From CAIQQQ01 sp040399685 (GTDB lineage: Bacteria; Pseudomonadota; Alphaproteobacteria; Acetobacterales; Acetobacteraceae), in the NCBI GenBank assembly GCA_040399685.1, contig JBBART010000005.1:1-64000 (forward strand): a DNA stretch of 64,000 nt, written 5' to 3'. Below the pieces are notes generated by a model that was not told where the DNA came from, searched no databases, and saw nothing but the letters and a program-made list of their open reading frames with translations. A program made the position numbers and the translations under genes. This document shows, in pieces, positions 25,001-33,199 of the stretch; position 1 is the first letter of the stretch; each line of letters begins with the position of its first letter.

Positions 25001-26240
25001 AACGCTCGCGGCCGGCACCATCACCATGCCGTCCTCGCCCGGCAACGGTCAGTGGTTGTTGGTCGCGTCCACGCAGACCATCACCGCCTGCACCTTCACG
25101 CCCGCGTCCGGTCAGACCATCCTGGGCGGCCCAACGACGCTGCCCGCCTATGTCGAGGTGGCGTTCCAATACCAGACCGGTTCATCGCGCTGGGTCTGCC
25201 AGTCGGGCAACGACACCCGCGTGTCCAACGTTGCCAGCGCCATCACGATGTTGTTCGGGACGGGGGCCGACGGGACCGTGTCCATCAGCAGTGGCACCAC
25301 CACGCTGACGCGGGACATGCACTACGCCGCCCTGACCCTCAGTGGCACCGGGGCGATCAACACCGCAGGCTATCGCCTTTTTGTGGCGGGCACGCTGGAT
25401 CTGTCGGCGGCGGGGACGGGGGCAATCACCCTTGTTGCGTTCCCGACCAGCGGGTCTGTCGGCGGCGGTGTTGCGGGGGCATCGGCCCCCACCGGTGGCG
25501 TGGGCGCGGGGGGCGCGGGCACGGCGGGCCAACGCTTCACCGCCTCCCTGGCACAAGGCGGCGATGTTGGCGCTGGCGGCACCGGTGGTGCCGGAACCCT
25601 GGCCGGCGGCACAGGCGGCGCGGCCAACACAGCCTATCTGCGCGCCAACCTGCTGCTGCCGACACCACGCACGGAACTAACTTATTACCAGGGCGGCAAT
25701 GCGACCCTCTGGCCGGTGATCGGCGGCCTCGGCGGCGCCTCCGGCGGTGCTGGCGGTGGTGATGCGACCAACAGCGGCGGGGCCGGCGGCACTGGCGGCA
25801 ATGGCAGCGGGATTATTGACGTGTTCGCCCGCTTCATCCAGCGCGGCAGCAACGCCACGGCCAGCCTGGTTCAGGCGAAGGGCGCCAGTGGCTCGTCCGG
25901 TGCATCGTCGGCCGCCGGCAACACCGGCGGCGGCGGCGGTGGTTCGGGCGGTGGTGGCGGCATGATCCGCATCACCACCGAGCAATTGCTCGGCAGCACC
26001 ATCACCAACGCGCTCGATGTCAGCGGTGGCATCGGCGGCACGGGCGGCAACGGTGTTGGCACCGGCAAGGGCGGCACCGGCGGCACCGGCGGCAGCGGCG
26101 GCAACACCCAGCTGCTCGTCATCAGCGCCGCCACCTTCACCGCCGGCGCCTTCAACACCGCTGGCAGCACAGCGACCACCGCCACCACCACAACCGGCAC
26201 AACCGGCGGCACCGGCGCCATTGTGCGAGGAAACCTGTAA
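22017..26240 (+). CDS. Large second tailspike/fibre with glycine-rich C-terminus
   Basis: A 1407-aa protein, the largest in the element. Residues 1-80 repeat the adaptor of the 19390 spike (Pro-Gln-Leu-Pro-Glu, Leu-Gln-Pro-Lys, Leu-Leu-Gly-Arg-Val-Ser-Pro). Residues about 85-115 hold Phe-Thr-Gly-Thr-Pro-Thr-Ala-Pro, common in phage fibres. From about 222 the Leu-Asp-Phe-Gly-Ala-Asp motif opens a pectin-lyase-like domain with Tyr-Phe-Pro-Thr-Gly-Thr-Tyr. A long repeat region follows, then from about 1140 a glycine-rich domain like the 17365 fibre tip. The shared adaptor suggests the two spikes compete for or share the same baseplate socket. Codon use matches its neighbours. Confidence 0.72.
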   Translation: MPSLPQLPEAISANPTDKIMLDQSGTSRAITVATLQTALQPKLTLAQGALLGRVSPSPGLPEPVGIGSGRKMAQGAITADTAIIAPIASPAFTGTPTAPTPSVGDSSTTLATTAFVQAKYHQLLTLTGDLTGTTAPATSGTMAATLAAITTPGQFTKVTVNAKGQVTGGTSLLTPADITGFAAAIPVQSVAGRTGVVTDLSQATILATGTPTTRALADRAADNYNVLDFGADRTGAADSAPALAAIAALTGAAHGGTVYFPTGTYKFNSYVYFDTGVVLQLDSGTKMTGTGAVIADNDASVLMGGRAGMAHLNVSSTDANFHSQYISHVAAGSSGGADYEKSGLYVGVGTYDQSTYTHGTSLDTVSPAKDLVAIQATANIYPGNTVGRAAAITTISAVAPGADGSLGGIEVDMVNNGVGQSENNRFNTKTAYNAVANGPNAITNAYQITAAGGTFFDGYCVLKNAVTRHAFSIRDLSTYPSQTPFTIDPNGNLAAASLSTTGTLSVAGNGAASSFNSTWTAGNPGNGAFQWNFTGSVPSAAVIGPLTTVYNNGPHCAQAEKFQYFSQAGAADSVDNAQTLIGIYNPGSVSGANMGAELVRWTVGITPQDTTHNWTHVVEEYNVVNRGLDMGWKAYRNDPVNNITGPQQITGIVNYSPEATGLGQPGEGKNLLFAELFGQSAANNASGMPSRFYNASLYEPNCVVGGTGRAIYINGDLTGITAQIPYAPLEINLTWLHGLRTTTATFQDGQALTMATGQSLAWSNGTSTAKIQASGSGANQDIVLSPTGTGSVRAPSFTATDSTGITLATGQGGILQIKDNGAAALSKLVVTPGNGGAPAALAVSGEANQGLNIRSAGTGQINFQSGSGGSTNALTILPNATAVNALSVIGGSTGQNVALGVNGADTNVSIQISPQGTGSVAIAKLAATGGSIDGSAIGATTPGTGAFTTLKSTSLASFTAGLADASYSSQTPTTGFAFAITIANGVSTLQLTPAGTLAAGTITMPSSPGNGQWLLVASTQTITACTFTPASGQTILGGPTTLPAYVEVAFQYQTGSSRWVCQSGNDTRVSNVASAITMLFGTGADGTVSISSGTTTLTRDMHYAALTLSGTGAINTAGYRLFVAGTLDLSAAGTGAITLVAFPTSGSVGGGVAGASAPTGGVGAGGAGTAGQRFTASLAQGGDVGAGGTGGAGTLAGGTGGAANTAYLRANLLLPTPRTELTYYQGGNATLWPVIGGLGGASGGAGGGDATNSGGAGGTGGNGSGIIDVFARFIQRGSNATASLVQAKGASGSSGASSAAGNTGGGGGGSGGGGGMIRITTEQLLGSTITNALDVSGGIGGTGGNGVGTGKGGTGGTGGSGGNTQLLVISAATFTAGAFNTAGSTATTATTTTGTTGGTGAIVRGNL

Positions 26241-26512
26241 TGATCACCGACATCTACGGCCGCATCGCCATTCAAACCGACGACGGCATATGGGTCGCCG
26301 GCGGCCTCACCATCGGCCCCTGCAGCCCCGACCAGGCGCGCATTACGCTCGACGGCATGGCGCCGGACGGCTGGCTGCCGCCTGTTGCCGAACGCCCTGC
26401 GCCCGACCCCACCATCACGCGCGCCCAACTGGACGCCGTGCTGTCCGCCCGTGGCCTCGCAGCGGATCAAATCGACGCCTTGTTCGCCGCCTGTGCCGGT
26501 GCAGTGCCGTGA
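26240..26512 (+). CDS. Small phage protein after the tailspike
   Basis: A 90-aa protein whose ATG at 26240 overlaps the last base of the spike stop. It contains Asp-Gly-Ile-Trp-Val-Ala-Gly-Gly and a C-terminal helix with Gln-Leu-Asp-Ala-Val-Leu-Ser-Ala-Arg-Gly. It is probably a fibre accessory. No family is recognised. Confidence 0.5.
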   Translation: MITDIYGRIAIQTDDGIWVAGGLTIGPCSPDQARITLDGMAPDGWLPPVAERPAPDPTITRAQLDAVLSARGLAADQIDALFAACAGAVP

Positions 26513-26799
26513 CGCGCGGGGAAATGACGCAGCTGGACGAGATCAACCGCCTGCTCGGCACCCTGCAAGGCGGCCAACACGCGCTGTCGGACCGGCTGGA
26601 CCGGATCGAGCAGCTTGCCGCCGAAGACCGTGCCACGGCGGCCACCAAGCTGGACGCGATCCATCGCCAATTGTCCCAGGCGGCTGGCGGCATCGCCGTT
26701 GGGCGTGCCTTGCTCGGCGCCTGGGGGTGGATCGCCGCCACCTCGGTGGCCGGGGCCTGGGCCGCCTTCACCTATATCTGGCCCCCCAAGGGCCACTGA
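26509..26799 (+). CDS. Small coiled-coil membrane protein near the lysis genes
   Basis: A 96-aa protein, GTG at 26509 overlapping the previous stop (GTGA). Residues 6-60 form a coiled coil (Leu-Asp-Glu-Ile-Asn-Arg-Leu-Leu, Asp-Arg-Leu-Asp-Arg-Ile-Glu-Gln-Leu); residues about 70-90 are one membrane helix (Trp-Ile-Ala-Ala-Thr-Ser-Val-Ala). This layout, just before the endolysin, fits a holin- or spanin-associated membrane protein. An internal ATG at 26524 is an alternative start. Confidence 0.55.
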   Translation: MTRGEMTQLDEINRLLGTLQGGQHALSDRLDRIEQLAAEDRATAATKLDAIHRQLSQAAGGIAVGRALLGAWGWIAATSVAGAWAAFTYIWPPKGH

Positions 26800-26811
26800 C
26801 CGGAGCCTGTC

Positions 26812-27348
26812 ATGACTGCATTCGACCAGGCCTTCGCCATCGTCATCGGCCATGAAGGCGGCTACGACACCACCGAGGCTGACCCCGGCAACTGGACCGG
26901 CGGCAGCGTCGGGAGCGGCATTCTCAAAGGCACCGCCTGGGGCATTTCAGCCGCCGCCTATCCCAACCTCGCCATCGCCACCCTCACGCAGGCCGATGCC
27001 AGCGCCATCTACCGCGCCGATTACTGGAACCACGTCCAGGGCGACACATTGCCGCCGCCCCTGGCGCTGCTGGTGTTTGACGCCGCCGTGAACAACGGCA
27101 TCGGCCACGCCATTCGCTGGTTGCAATCCGCCGTCGGCACAGCGCCTGACGGCCAGCTTGGCCCGGCCACAACCGCCGCCATCACCGCCACCGCCGCCCG
27201 CATCGGCGGCGCCGCGCTCTGTGCCGAATTCCAGGCCCAGCGCGTGGCGTTCATGGCGAGCCTGCCCACCTGGCGCGTGTTTGGCCTCGGCTGGGCGCGC
27301 AGGCTCTGCCAGTTGCCCTATCAATCCATGACCATGGGAGCCGCCTGA
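26812..27348 (+). CDS. GH108-type endolysin
   Basis: A 178-aa lysozyme-like protein. The GH108 signature His-Glu-Gly-Gly-Tyr lies near residue 15 (catalytic Glu), followed by Asp-Pro-Gly-Asn-Trp-Thr-Gly-Gly and Lys-Gly-Thr-Ala-Trp-Gly-Ile. A C-terminal segment with Asp-Ala-Ala-Val-Asn-Asn-Gly and Gln-Ser-Ala-Val-Gly corresponds to the family's peptidoglycan-binding part. It cleaves peptidoglycan at lysis. No signal peptide is seen, so release needs the adjacent holin. Confidence 0.85.
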   Translation: MTAFDQAFAIVIGHEGGYDTTEADPGNWTGGSVGSGILKGTAWGISAAAYPNLAIATLTQADASAIYRADYWNHVQGDTLPPPLALLVFDAAVNNGIGHAIRWLQSAVGTAPDGQLGPATTAAITATAARIGGAALCAEFQAQRVAFMASLPTWRVFGLGWARRLCQLPYQSMTMGAA

Positions 27349-27349
27349 C

Positions 27350-27910
27350 ATGCTGCCTCTGATCCCGCTCGCTCTCTCGCTCGCCCCTGAAATCGGCCGG
27401 TGGCTGTTCGGCGATTCCGGCGAAAAGACCGCTACCGCCGTGGTCGCCGCCGTCCAGGCCGTCACCGGCACAACCGACGAAGCCATGTCGGCGCAGATGC
27501 TGTCCGCCAACCCCACGGCTGCCGCTGATCTGCGCGTGAAGCTCGCCGAAATCGCCGCCGGGCGGGAAAAGGCCGCGAGCGATGCCGCTGCTGCCGCGCT
27601 CTCGGCCCAACTCGCGGATGTGGCTTCCGCTCGTGCGCAAACGGTGTCGTTGGCCGCGACGCATAGCGCCGTGCAATGGGCCGCCCCCATCGTTTCCGTG
27701 GTGGTGCTGGTCACGTTCGGCGCGGTGATGTTTCTGGCGCTGACACGATCTTTGCCGTCTGGCAGTGAAACGTTGCTCAATATGCTACTGGGGTCGCTCG
27801 CCGCGATGACAACATCGGTGGTCAGCTACTGGGTCGGCTCCTCGGCGGGCAGTGTTGCCAAGACCGAGATGCTTTATCGCAGTACGCCCGCCTCCGCCGA
27901 CGACAAATAG
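27350..27910 (+). CDS. Holin-like membrane protein (3TMs type)
   Basis: A 186-aa protein starting 1 base after the endolysin. Residues 1-18 are hydrophobic; residues 60-95 are an Ala-rich helical stretch; two strong membrane helices follow at about 105-130 (Val-Val-Val-Leu-Val-Thr-Phe-Gly) and 142-160. The layout matches the 3TM phage holins found beside GH108 lysins. It would form the membrane lesion for lysin release. It is the last phage gene, stopping 4 bases before the convergent dnaE2 stop. Confidence 0.7.
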   Translation: MLPLIPLALSLAPEIGRWLFGDSGEKTATAVVAAVQAVTGTTDEAMSAQMLSANPTAAADLRVKLAEIAAGREKAASDAAAAALSAQLADVASARAQTVSLAATHSAVQWAAPIVSVVVLVTFGAVMFLALTRSLPSGSETLLNMLLGSLAAMTTSVVSYWVGSSAGSVAKTEMLYRSTPASADDK

Positions 27911-27914
27911 CCGC

Positions 27915-30900
27915 TCACCGGAAATCCCGCGACTTCGGCAGCTCATCCGCCCGTGCCGGCGGCCCGGTGGTGGCACTCTCCTCCATCTGGCGCAGATCGG
28001 CGGTGCGGTTCTCCAGATGCTCCGCCACCAGATGCACAATCCCCTCCGGCGTGCGCTGGATTCGCCCGCGCACGCCGAGCACCGCGGCCCCCAGTATGGC
28101 GCTGCGATAGGTCTCCAACAGGCTCGGCCATATCACCACGTTGGCGGTGCCGGTCTCGTCCTCGATGGTGGCGAACACCACGCCGCCGGCACTGCCCGGT
28201 CGTTGCCGCACCAGCACCACGCCCGCCGTGCTGAACGCGGCACCATGGCGCAGGCCGCATGCTTCGGCACAGGTCATCACGCCTTCCTGCGTGAGGTGCG
28301 ACCGCAGGAAGCGGAGCGGGTGTCCCTTGAGGCTCAACCCGGTGGCCTGGTAATCCGCCGCCACCTGTTCCGGCAGCGCCATCACCGGCAACTTGGCGGG
28401 CCGAATTGCCACACCGAGATTGGCGAACAGCGGCAAGGCAGGTGCACGGTCCAATCCACGCACCTGCCAAAGTGCGGCGCGCCGATCCAGTCCCAGGCTG
28501 CGCATGCCGTCCGCATCCGCCAGCGCCACCAACGCCGCGTGGGGCAGTCCTGCCTGCGCCAATGCGGCAAAATCGCGAAATGGACGACGCGCCAAAATCG
28601 CATCCGCCCAATCGGCGCGAAATCCGTCGATGATGCGAAAGCCGAGCCGCAATGTGGCGTTGGGGTCCAGCCGACAATCCCAGTCGCTCTCGCTCACATC
28701 CACGCCGCGCACACTTACCCCATGCGCCCGCGCATCGCCCACGATCTGCGCTGGCGCGTAGAATCCCATGGGCTGTGAATTCAGCAGCGCGCAGGCAAAC
28801 GCCGCTGGATGGTGGCATTTCAGCCAGGCCGAAACATAGACGATCAATGCGAAACTTGCTGCGTGGCTCTCGGGAAAACCATATGTCCCGAAACCCTCGA
28901 TCTGCCTGAAACACCGTTCGGCGAAATCGCGGGTGTAGCCACGCGCAACCATCCCTCCCACCATCTGCTCGAAGAACGTCTGGATGGTGCCGACATGTCG
29001 GAATGTCGCCATCGCCCGCCGCAACTGGTTGGCCTGTTCGGGCGTGAACCGCGCCGCCTCGATGGCGATTCGCATTGCCTGTTCCTGGAACAGCGGCACC
29101 CCCAGCGTCTTGCCCAGCACCCTTTCCAATTCATCTGGCGGCCCATGTTCGGGCGCGGGGGAGGGGAAGCTCACCTTCTCCAGTCCCTGCCTTCGCCGCA
29201 GATACGGATGCACCATGTCGCCCTGGATCGGGCCGGGGCGGACGATGGCAACTTCGATGACCAGATCGTAGAACTTTGCCGGTCGCAGTCGTGGCAGCAT
29301 GTTCATCTGCGCCCGGCTCTCGACCTGAAACACCCCCAAAGAATCGGCCCGCGTCAGCATCTGGTAAACCGCCGGATCTTCGCGCGGCACATCGGCGAGG
29401 TCTTTAAAATGAATGCCCCTCGCGGCCAGCGAGTCGAAGGCGCGGTGAATGCAGGTGAGCATTCCCAAGGCCAGCACATCGACCTTCATGATGCCCAGCG
29501 CGTCGATATCGTCCTTGTCCCACTCGATGAAGCTGCGCCCGGCCATTGCCGCCGGTCCGATCGGGACGGTTTCGTCCAGCCGTCCGCGTGTCAGCACAAA
29601 GCCGCCCACGTGCTGGGACAGATGGCGCGGAAAGCCGATCAACTCCCGTGCCATGGCGATGGTTCGCCGCACGACCGGGCTTTCAGGGTCCAGCCCGATT
29701 TCGACCAGACGATCATCGCCCCACAGCGATCCACCGGCGTTCCAGCTTTCGGCGGATAATGCCGCTGTTGCGTCCTCGGACAGGCCCATCACCTTGCCCA
29801 CCTCGCGTGCCGCCATCTTGGGGCGATAGTGGATGACGGTGGCGGCCAGCCCGGCGCGATGCCGGCCGTAACGGGCGTAGATGTACTGGATCACCTCCTC
29901 GCGCCGCTCATGTTCGAAATCGACATCGATATCCGGCGGCTCTCGCCGTTCGGCCGAGACAAAGCGTTCGAACAGCAAATCGATCTGCATGGGATCCACC
30001 GCTGTCACGCCCAGGCAGTAACACACGGTGGAATTCGCGGCCGACCCACGGCCCTGGCACAGAATGCCTTGCCTGCGTGCGAAACAGACGATGTCATGCA
30101 CCGTCAGAAAATACGGCGCATAGGAAAGTTGCGCGATCATCCCGAGCTCTTTGGCAATCGCCGCCTGCACCTTGTGCGACACGCCATCAGGGTAGCGCAT
30201 GGCAGCGCCTTGCCATGTCAGATGTGCCAGATGCGCGTCCGGCGTGCTGTCGGGCGGGATGGGCTCGTCGGGATATTCGTAGGATAATTCATCAAGATTG
30301 AAGGCGCACAGCCCTGCCAGATCGGCGCTGGCGGCGATGGCGTGCGGGTAATCGCGAAACAGCCGCGCCATTTCGGCCGGCGATTTTAAATGCCGCTCGC
30401 CATTGGCGGCCAGCGCCAGTCCGGCCTTTTCCAGCGTGGTGCCGAGACGGATGCAGGTCATCACATCCTGCAGCCGCCGCCGTTCCGGGGCATGATAAAG
30501 AACGTCGTTGGTGGCCAGCAGCTTCAGGCGATGGGATGCCGCCAGATCCGCCATGTGTCGCAGTCGCACGGCGTCGTCCGCCGCATAGCGACGGGTGGCG
30601 GCCAGCCAGGCGCGTTTGCGGAAAGACGCTGACAAGATTTGTAGGTTCGTCTCGTCCGTGGCGTGGATCAGCACCGCCAGACCGTCGCCGTATTCCAGCA
30701 GATCTGCCAGATCCAGCGCGCAGTCCCCCTTGAGGGCGCGGCCTTTGCCGATGGTGATCAGCCGTGACAGACGTCCCCAGGCGGCGCGGTCGGTGGGGTA
30801 GCAGGTCACATCCGGCGTGCCGTCGCGAAACACCAGCCGTGCTGCCGGGATCAGCCTGATCTCGGCCTCCTTCGCCGCCACATGGGCGCGCACGATGCCT

Positions 30901-31031
30901 GAGAGTGTGTTGCGGTCGGCAATGCCGATGGCGGACAGGCCCAGTGCGCGCGCCGTCTGCGCCAGTTCCTCGGCGTGGCTGGCGCCGTGCAGGAAGGAAA
31001 ACGCAGTCGCCACCTGCAACTCTGCGAACAC
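27915..31031 (-). CDS. dnaE2: Error-prone DNA polymerase DnaE2
   Basis: About 1038 aa from GTG at 31031, which starts 2 bases after the imuB stop; the frame stays open further upstream inside imuB. It is a C-family polymerase III alpha paralogue with an N-terminal PHP domain (Phe-Ser-Phe-Leu-His-Gly-Ala-Ser near residue 11), the catalytic Pro-Asp-Ile-Asp-Val-Asp motif, and a C-terminal OB-fold (Gly-Val-Val-Phe-Ala-Thr-Ile-Glu-Asp-Glu-Thr-Gly). The end Lys-Ser-Arg-Asp-Phe-Arg is the usual family C-terminus, so the gene is intact although the prophage abuts it. With ImuA and ImuB it carries out SOS-induced mutagenic lesion bypass. Confidence 0.92.
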   Translation of the reverse strand: MFAELQVATAFSFLHGASHAEELAQTARALGLSAIGIADRNTLSGIVRAHVAAKEAEIRLIPAARLVFRDGTPDVTCYPTDRAAWGRLSRLITIGKGRALKGDCALDLADLLEYGDGLAVLIHATDETNLQILSASFRKRAWLAATRRYAADDAVRLRHMADLAASHRLKLLATNDVLYHAPERRRLQDVMTCIRLGTTLEKAGLALAANGERHLKSPAEMARLFRDYPHAIAASADLAGLCAFNLDELSYEYPDEPIPPDSTPDAHLAHLTWQGAAMRYPDGVSHKVQAAIAKELGMIAQLSYAPYFLTVHDIVCFARRQGILCQGRGSAANSTVCYCLGVTAVDPMQIDLLFERFVSAERREPPDIDVDFEHERREEVIQYIYARYGRHRAGLAATVIHYRPKMAAREVGKVMGLSEDATAALSAESWNAGGSLWGDDRLVEIGLDPESPVVRRTIAMARELIGFPRHLSQHVGGFVLTRGRLDETVPIGPAAMAGRSFIEWDKDDIDALGIMKVDVLALGMLTCIHRAFDSLAARGIHFKDLADVPREDPAVYQMLTRADSLGVFQVESRAQMNMLPRLRPAKFYDLVIEVAIVRPGPIQGDMVHPYLRRRQGLEKVSFPSPAPEHGPPDELERVLGKTLGVPLFQEQAMRIAIEAARFTPEQANQLRRAMATFRHVGTIQTFFEQMVGGMVARGYTRDFAERCFRQIEGFGTYGFPESHAASFALIVYVSAWLKCHHPAAFACALLNSQPMGFYAPAQIVGDARAHGVSVRGVDVSESDWDCRLDPNATLRLGFRIIDGFRADWADAILARRPFRDFAALAQAGLPHAALVALADADGMRSLGLDRRAALWQVRGLDRAPALPLFANLGVAIRPAKLPVMALPEQVAADYQATGLSLKGHPLRFLRSHLTQEGVMTCAEACGLRHGAAFSTAGVVLVRQRPGSAGGVVFATIEDETGTANVVIWPSLLETYRSAILGAAVLGVRGRIQRTPEGIVHLVAEHLENRTADLRQMEESATTGPPARADELPKSRDFR

Positions 31032-31033
31032 GG

Positions 31034-32524
31034 CTATCCGAACAATCCGTGCAGGAACCACGCAGGCCCGCGCCCCTGTCCGGGTAGTCCGGTACGGAAA
31101 ACCCAGAAGCGGGCGCCGGCCTGGTCCTCCACGCGATAATAATCCCGGAAGCGTTCCTCTTCGTCGCTGCGACGCCACCATTCGGCGCTGATCCGCTCCG
31201 GCCCGCTGGCGGCGCGCACCCGGTGCAGAGCGCCACGCCAGCGGAACAGGATCGGCGGATCGTCGGGCACCGGGGCGGTGGCCTCGATCGGCTCGGGCGG
31301 GCGCAGCAGGCGCAACGGTCGTTCGCCCGGGGGGTGAGTCCAGGGCTGGGCTGCCTCCATCGGTGGTGTTGTCGTGACGGCGCGTTCTGGAACGTGGCTG
31401 GCCTGCGGGGTTGGTCGCCAGAGTTGATCCGGCGTCAGGCGATTGCCGAGATCGTCTATGACAGCGGATAAGTCTGCTGATTGGGGCGTGCCACCCATCG
31501 CCTGTTGCACGGGGGCGAGGGGGGCGGTTTCCACCGCTTCCAGCACGATGGCCTCCACGCCGAAACCGGGATCGATGGTCTCGATCTTCGCCCCCAGCAG
31601 TCGCGCCACGCGGGCTGCATCATGCAGCGGTTGGGCGGTGGCGACCTCGATGATTGGCCGCAGGTCGTCCACCCGAAAGAAGGTCGCAACCAAGCGTCGT
31701 CCGCCCAGACCGGCCGCTTCCAGTCGTGCGCACAGGCTTTGCGCCAGCAACGCCAGCGTGCGGGCAAAGTCGTCGGCGGTGCCGATGGGCTCCACGAAAC
31801 CCAGCCGTTCAGACCACGGGGCCGGGGCGCGGGGCCAGGCGATGGCCTCGGGGGCGGCGCCGTAGGCCTGTTCCAGCCGCAGCCCCGGCGTGGCGCCGAA
31901 CCGTGCGGTCAGATCGGCGCGCGGCTGGCGGGCGAGTTCGCCAATGCTGCGCAGCCCTACGCGCCGCAATCCGGCCACCACGCGCCCGTCCAGGCGCAGC
32001 AGCGCCACCGGCAACGGGGCGAGGGCGGTGGGCTCGCCGCCGGGAGGGATGATCTGGATTGATTGGCGTGTGGCAGCGCGGGCCAGCGCCCAGGCGGCGC
32101 CGGCGGTGCCTGCGATGGCGAGGCGGCAGGGTTGCAGATGGCGGGCGATGGTGGCGGCCAGCGCGTCCTCGCCGCCGGCCAGATGGGCGCAGCCGGTGAT
32201 GTCGATCCAGAGGCCGTCCGGCGCATTGGCGGCGGTGAGGGGCGAGAAGCGTTCGCACCACACGGCAACACGCGCCAGGCCGGCGCGGTCGGCCGCTGGG
32301 TCGGCCTCGACCACCACAAGGGTGGGGCAGATTGCGCGCGCCTGCGCCAGCGCCATGCCCGACATCACGCCCAATTCTTCGGCGGCGGCGGATGCCATGG
32401 TGATGCGGCGTTGGCCCTGCCGGGTTTCGACGGCGGCCAGCGGTTTGTCAGCCGGCCAGCCTTCGCGCTGTAAGCGGCGGATCGGCCAGCCCGGCAGCCA
32501 CGCGGAAAGGATGCGGCGCGTCAT
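31034..32524 (-). CDS. imuB: ImuB, inactive Y-family polymerase-like mutasome subunit
   Basis: A 496-aa protein from ATG 32524 (the frame continues upstream to 32590). It has a Y-family layout, but the catalytic acidic residues are absent: the place of the first motif reads Leu-Pro-Gly-Trp-Pro and the second Gly-Leu-Trp-Ile-Asp-Ile-Thr-Gly, as usual for ImuB. The C-terminal 150 residues include the family-specific tail with Trp-Arg-Gly-Ala-Leu-His-Arg-Val and Tyr-Tyr-Arg-Val-Glu-Asp. It links DnaE2 to the sliding clamp. Its start overlaps imuA by 77 bases. Confidence 0.88.
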   Translation of the reverse strand: MTRRILSAWLPGWPIRRLQREGWPADKPLAAVETRQGQRRITMASAAAEELGVMSGMALAQARAICPTLVVVEADPAADRAGLARVAVWCERFSPLTAANAPDGLWIDITGCAHLAGGEDALAATIARHLQPCRLAIAGTAGAAWALARAATRQSIQIIPPGGEPTALAPLPVALLRLDGRVVAGLRRVGLRSIGELARQPRADLTARFGATPGLRLEQAYGAAPEAIAWPRAPAPWSERLGFVEPIGTADDFARTLALLAQSLCARLEAAGLGGRRLVATFFRVDDLRPIIEVATAQPLHDAARVARLLGAKIETIDPGFGVEAIVLEAVETAPLAPVQQAMGGTPQSADLSAVIDDLGNRLTPDQLWRPTPQASHVPERAVTTTPPMEAAQPWTHPPGERPLRLLRPPEPIEATAPVPDDPPILFRWRGALHRVRAASGPERISAEWWRRSDEEERFRDYYRVEDQAGARFWVFRTGLPGQGRGPAWFLHGLFG

Positions 32525-33191
32525 GGCGGTCCTCCTGTTCCAAAATCCATTCGCCCGGCGGTCCGGCGCGGGTGTGCAGCAATTCCACATGCCAGCGCGG
32601 CCGGCCCGGGGCGTGGCCGTCTTTCGTGCTTGGCGATGGCCCCAGGCGCCAGCGCGTCACGGCGGCGGCCACGGGTTCGGCGGCGCGTTTGCCATGCGGC
32701 CAGCGGCGCAGGATGAAGCCGGTGCAGCCGGAGCCCAGGCAGGCCATCTGCAACCGTCGCCCGGCCAGCGGCCCGATTTTGCCCGCTTCGGTGACCACGC
32801 AGGCGGCTGCTTTGGACCGGAGCAGGGTTTCCATCGCGGCCAGGGCTTCGTCGTCGGAGGCGCTGCGCAACTGGATCAGCCGGGCTGGATCGAAGCCGAG
32901 GCCGATCAGGCCGGGGGCGTAGAGATCGGCCACTGGGGAAATCCAGAACACCGGCTTGGTGGCGGGCATGCGGGCCAGGATCTTGGCCAGGAAGGCGGCC
33001 GGTACCGCGCAGGTCTCCGCCTCGATGCCCGCACCTTGGGCTTCATGCAGCGCACCCAGCGCCAGCCCGCCGCCCATCGCTGCATCCAGACAGCCGCCAT
33101 CCAGCGCCAGAACGCCATGCCGCGCCGGTGGGGCGATGGCTGCGATCTGGCTGCGGAGCCGGGTGAGGGAGGGCAATACGGAGGGGGGCAC
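32448..33191 (-). CDS. imuA: ImuA, RecA-like mutasome accessory protein
   Basis: A 247-aa protein from GTG 33191, first gene of the SOS cassette. It resembles the ImuA/SulA-like RecA-fold family: Gly-Gly-Gly-Leu-Ala-Leu-Gly-Ala-Leu-His-Glu near residue 40, an ordered middle with Pro-Val-Phe-Trp-Ile-Ser, and Ala-Ala-Val-Thr-Arg-Trp-Arg-Leu near the end. A LexA box lies 9 bases upstream of the start, so expression should be damage-induced. Because the box is so close, the true start may be slightly downstream. Confidence 0.85.
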   Translation of the reverse strand: MPPSVLPSLTRLRSQIAAIAPPARHGVLALDGGCLDAAMGGGLALGALHEAQGAGIEAETCAVPAAFLAKILARMPATKPVFWISPVADLYAPGLIGLGFDPARLIQLRSASDDEALAAMETLLRSKAAACVVTEAGKIGPLAGRRLQMACLGSGCTGFILRRWPHGKRAAEPVAAAVTRWRLGPSPSTKDGHAPGRPRWHVELLHTRAGPPGEWILEQEDRHDAPHPFRVAAGLADPPLTARRLAG

Positions 33192-33199
33192 GAAATGAA

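Larger units (their letters stand above)
254..27910 (+). mobile_element. Contractile-tailed (P2-like tail) prophage, structural and lysis modules
   Basis: A co-oriented run of phage genes in canonical order: packaging, portal, capsid, connectors, sheath, tube, tail chaperone, tape-measure position, baseplate U/X/D/V/W/J/I, fibres, endolysin, holin. Starts are tightly packed with ATGA-type overlaps. No integrase, transposase, repressor or replication genes lie inside the window, so the early half is missing or lies upstream of base 1. The right end stops 4 bp from the intact dnaE2 stop codon. The left limit is uncertain: the DUF6362 gene at 254 is included because such proteins commonly neighbour phage terminases, but the firm phage content starts at 2104. 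Two genes carry in-frame TGA codons, so the element may be defective. Confidence 0.85.

Noticed and set aside
254..27910. Phage-wide reassignment of TGA to tryptophan
   Set aside because: Many phage genes end in TGA, often inside ATGA overlaps with the next start, so TGA works as a normal stop in this element; only the two lesions are unusual.
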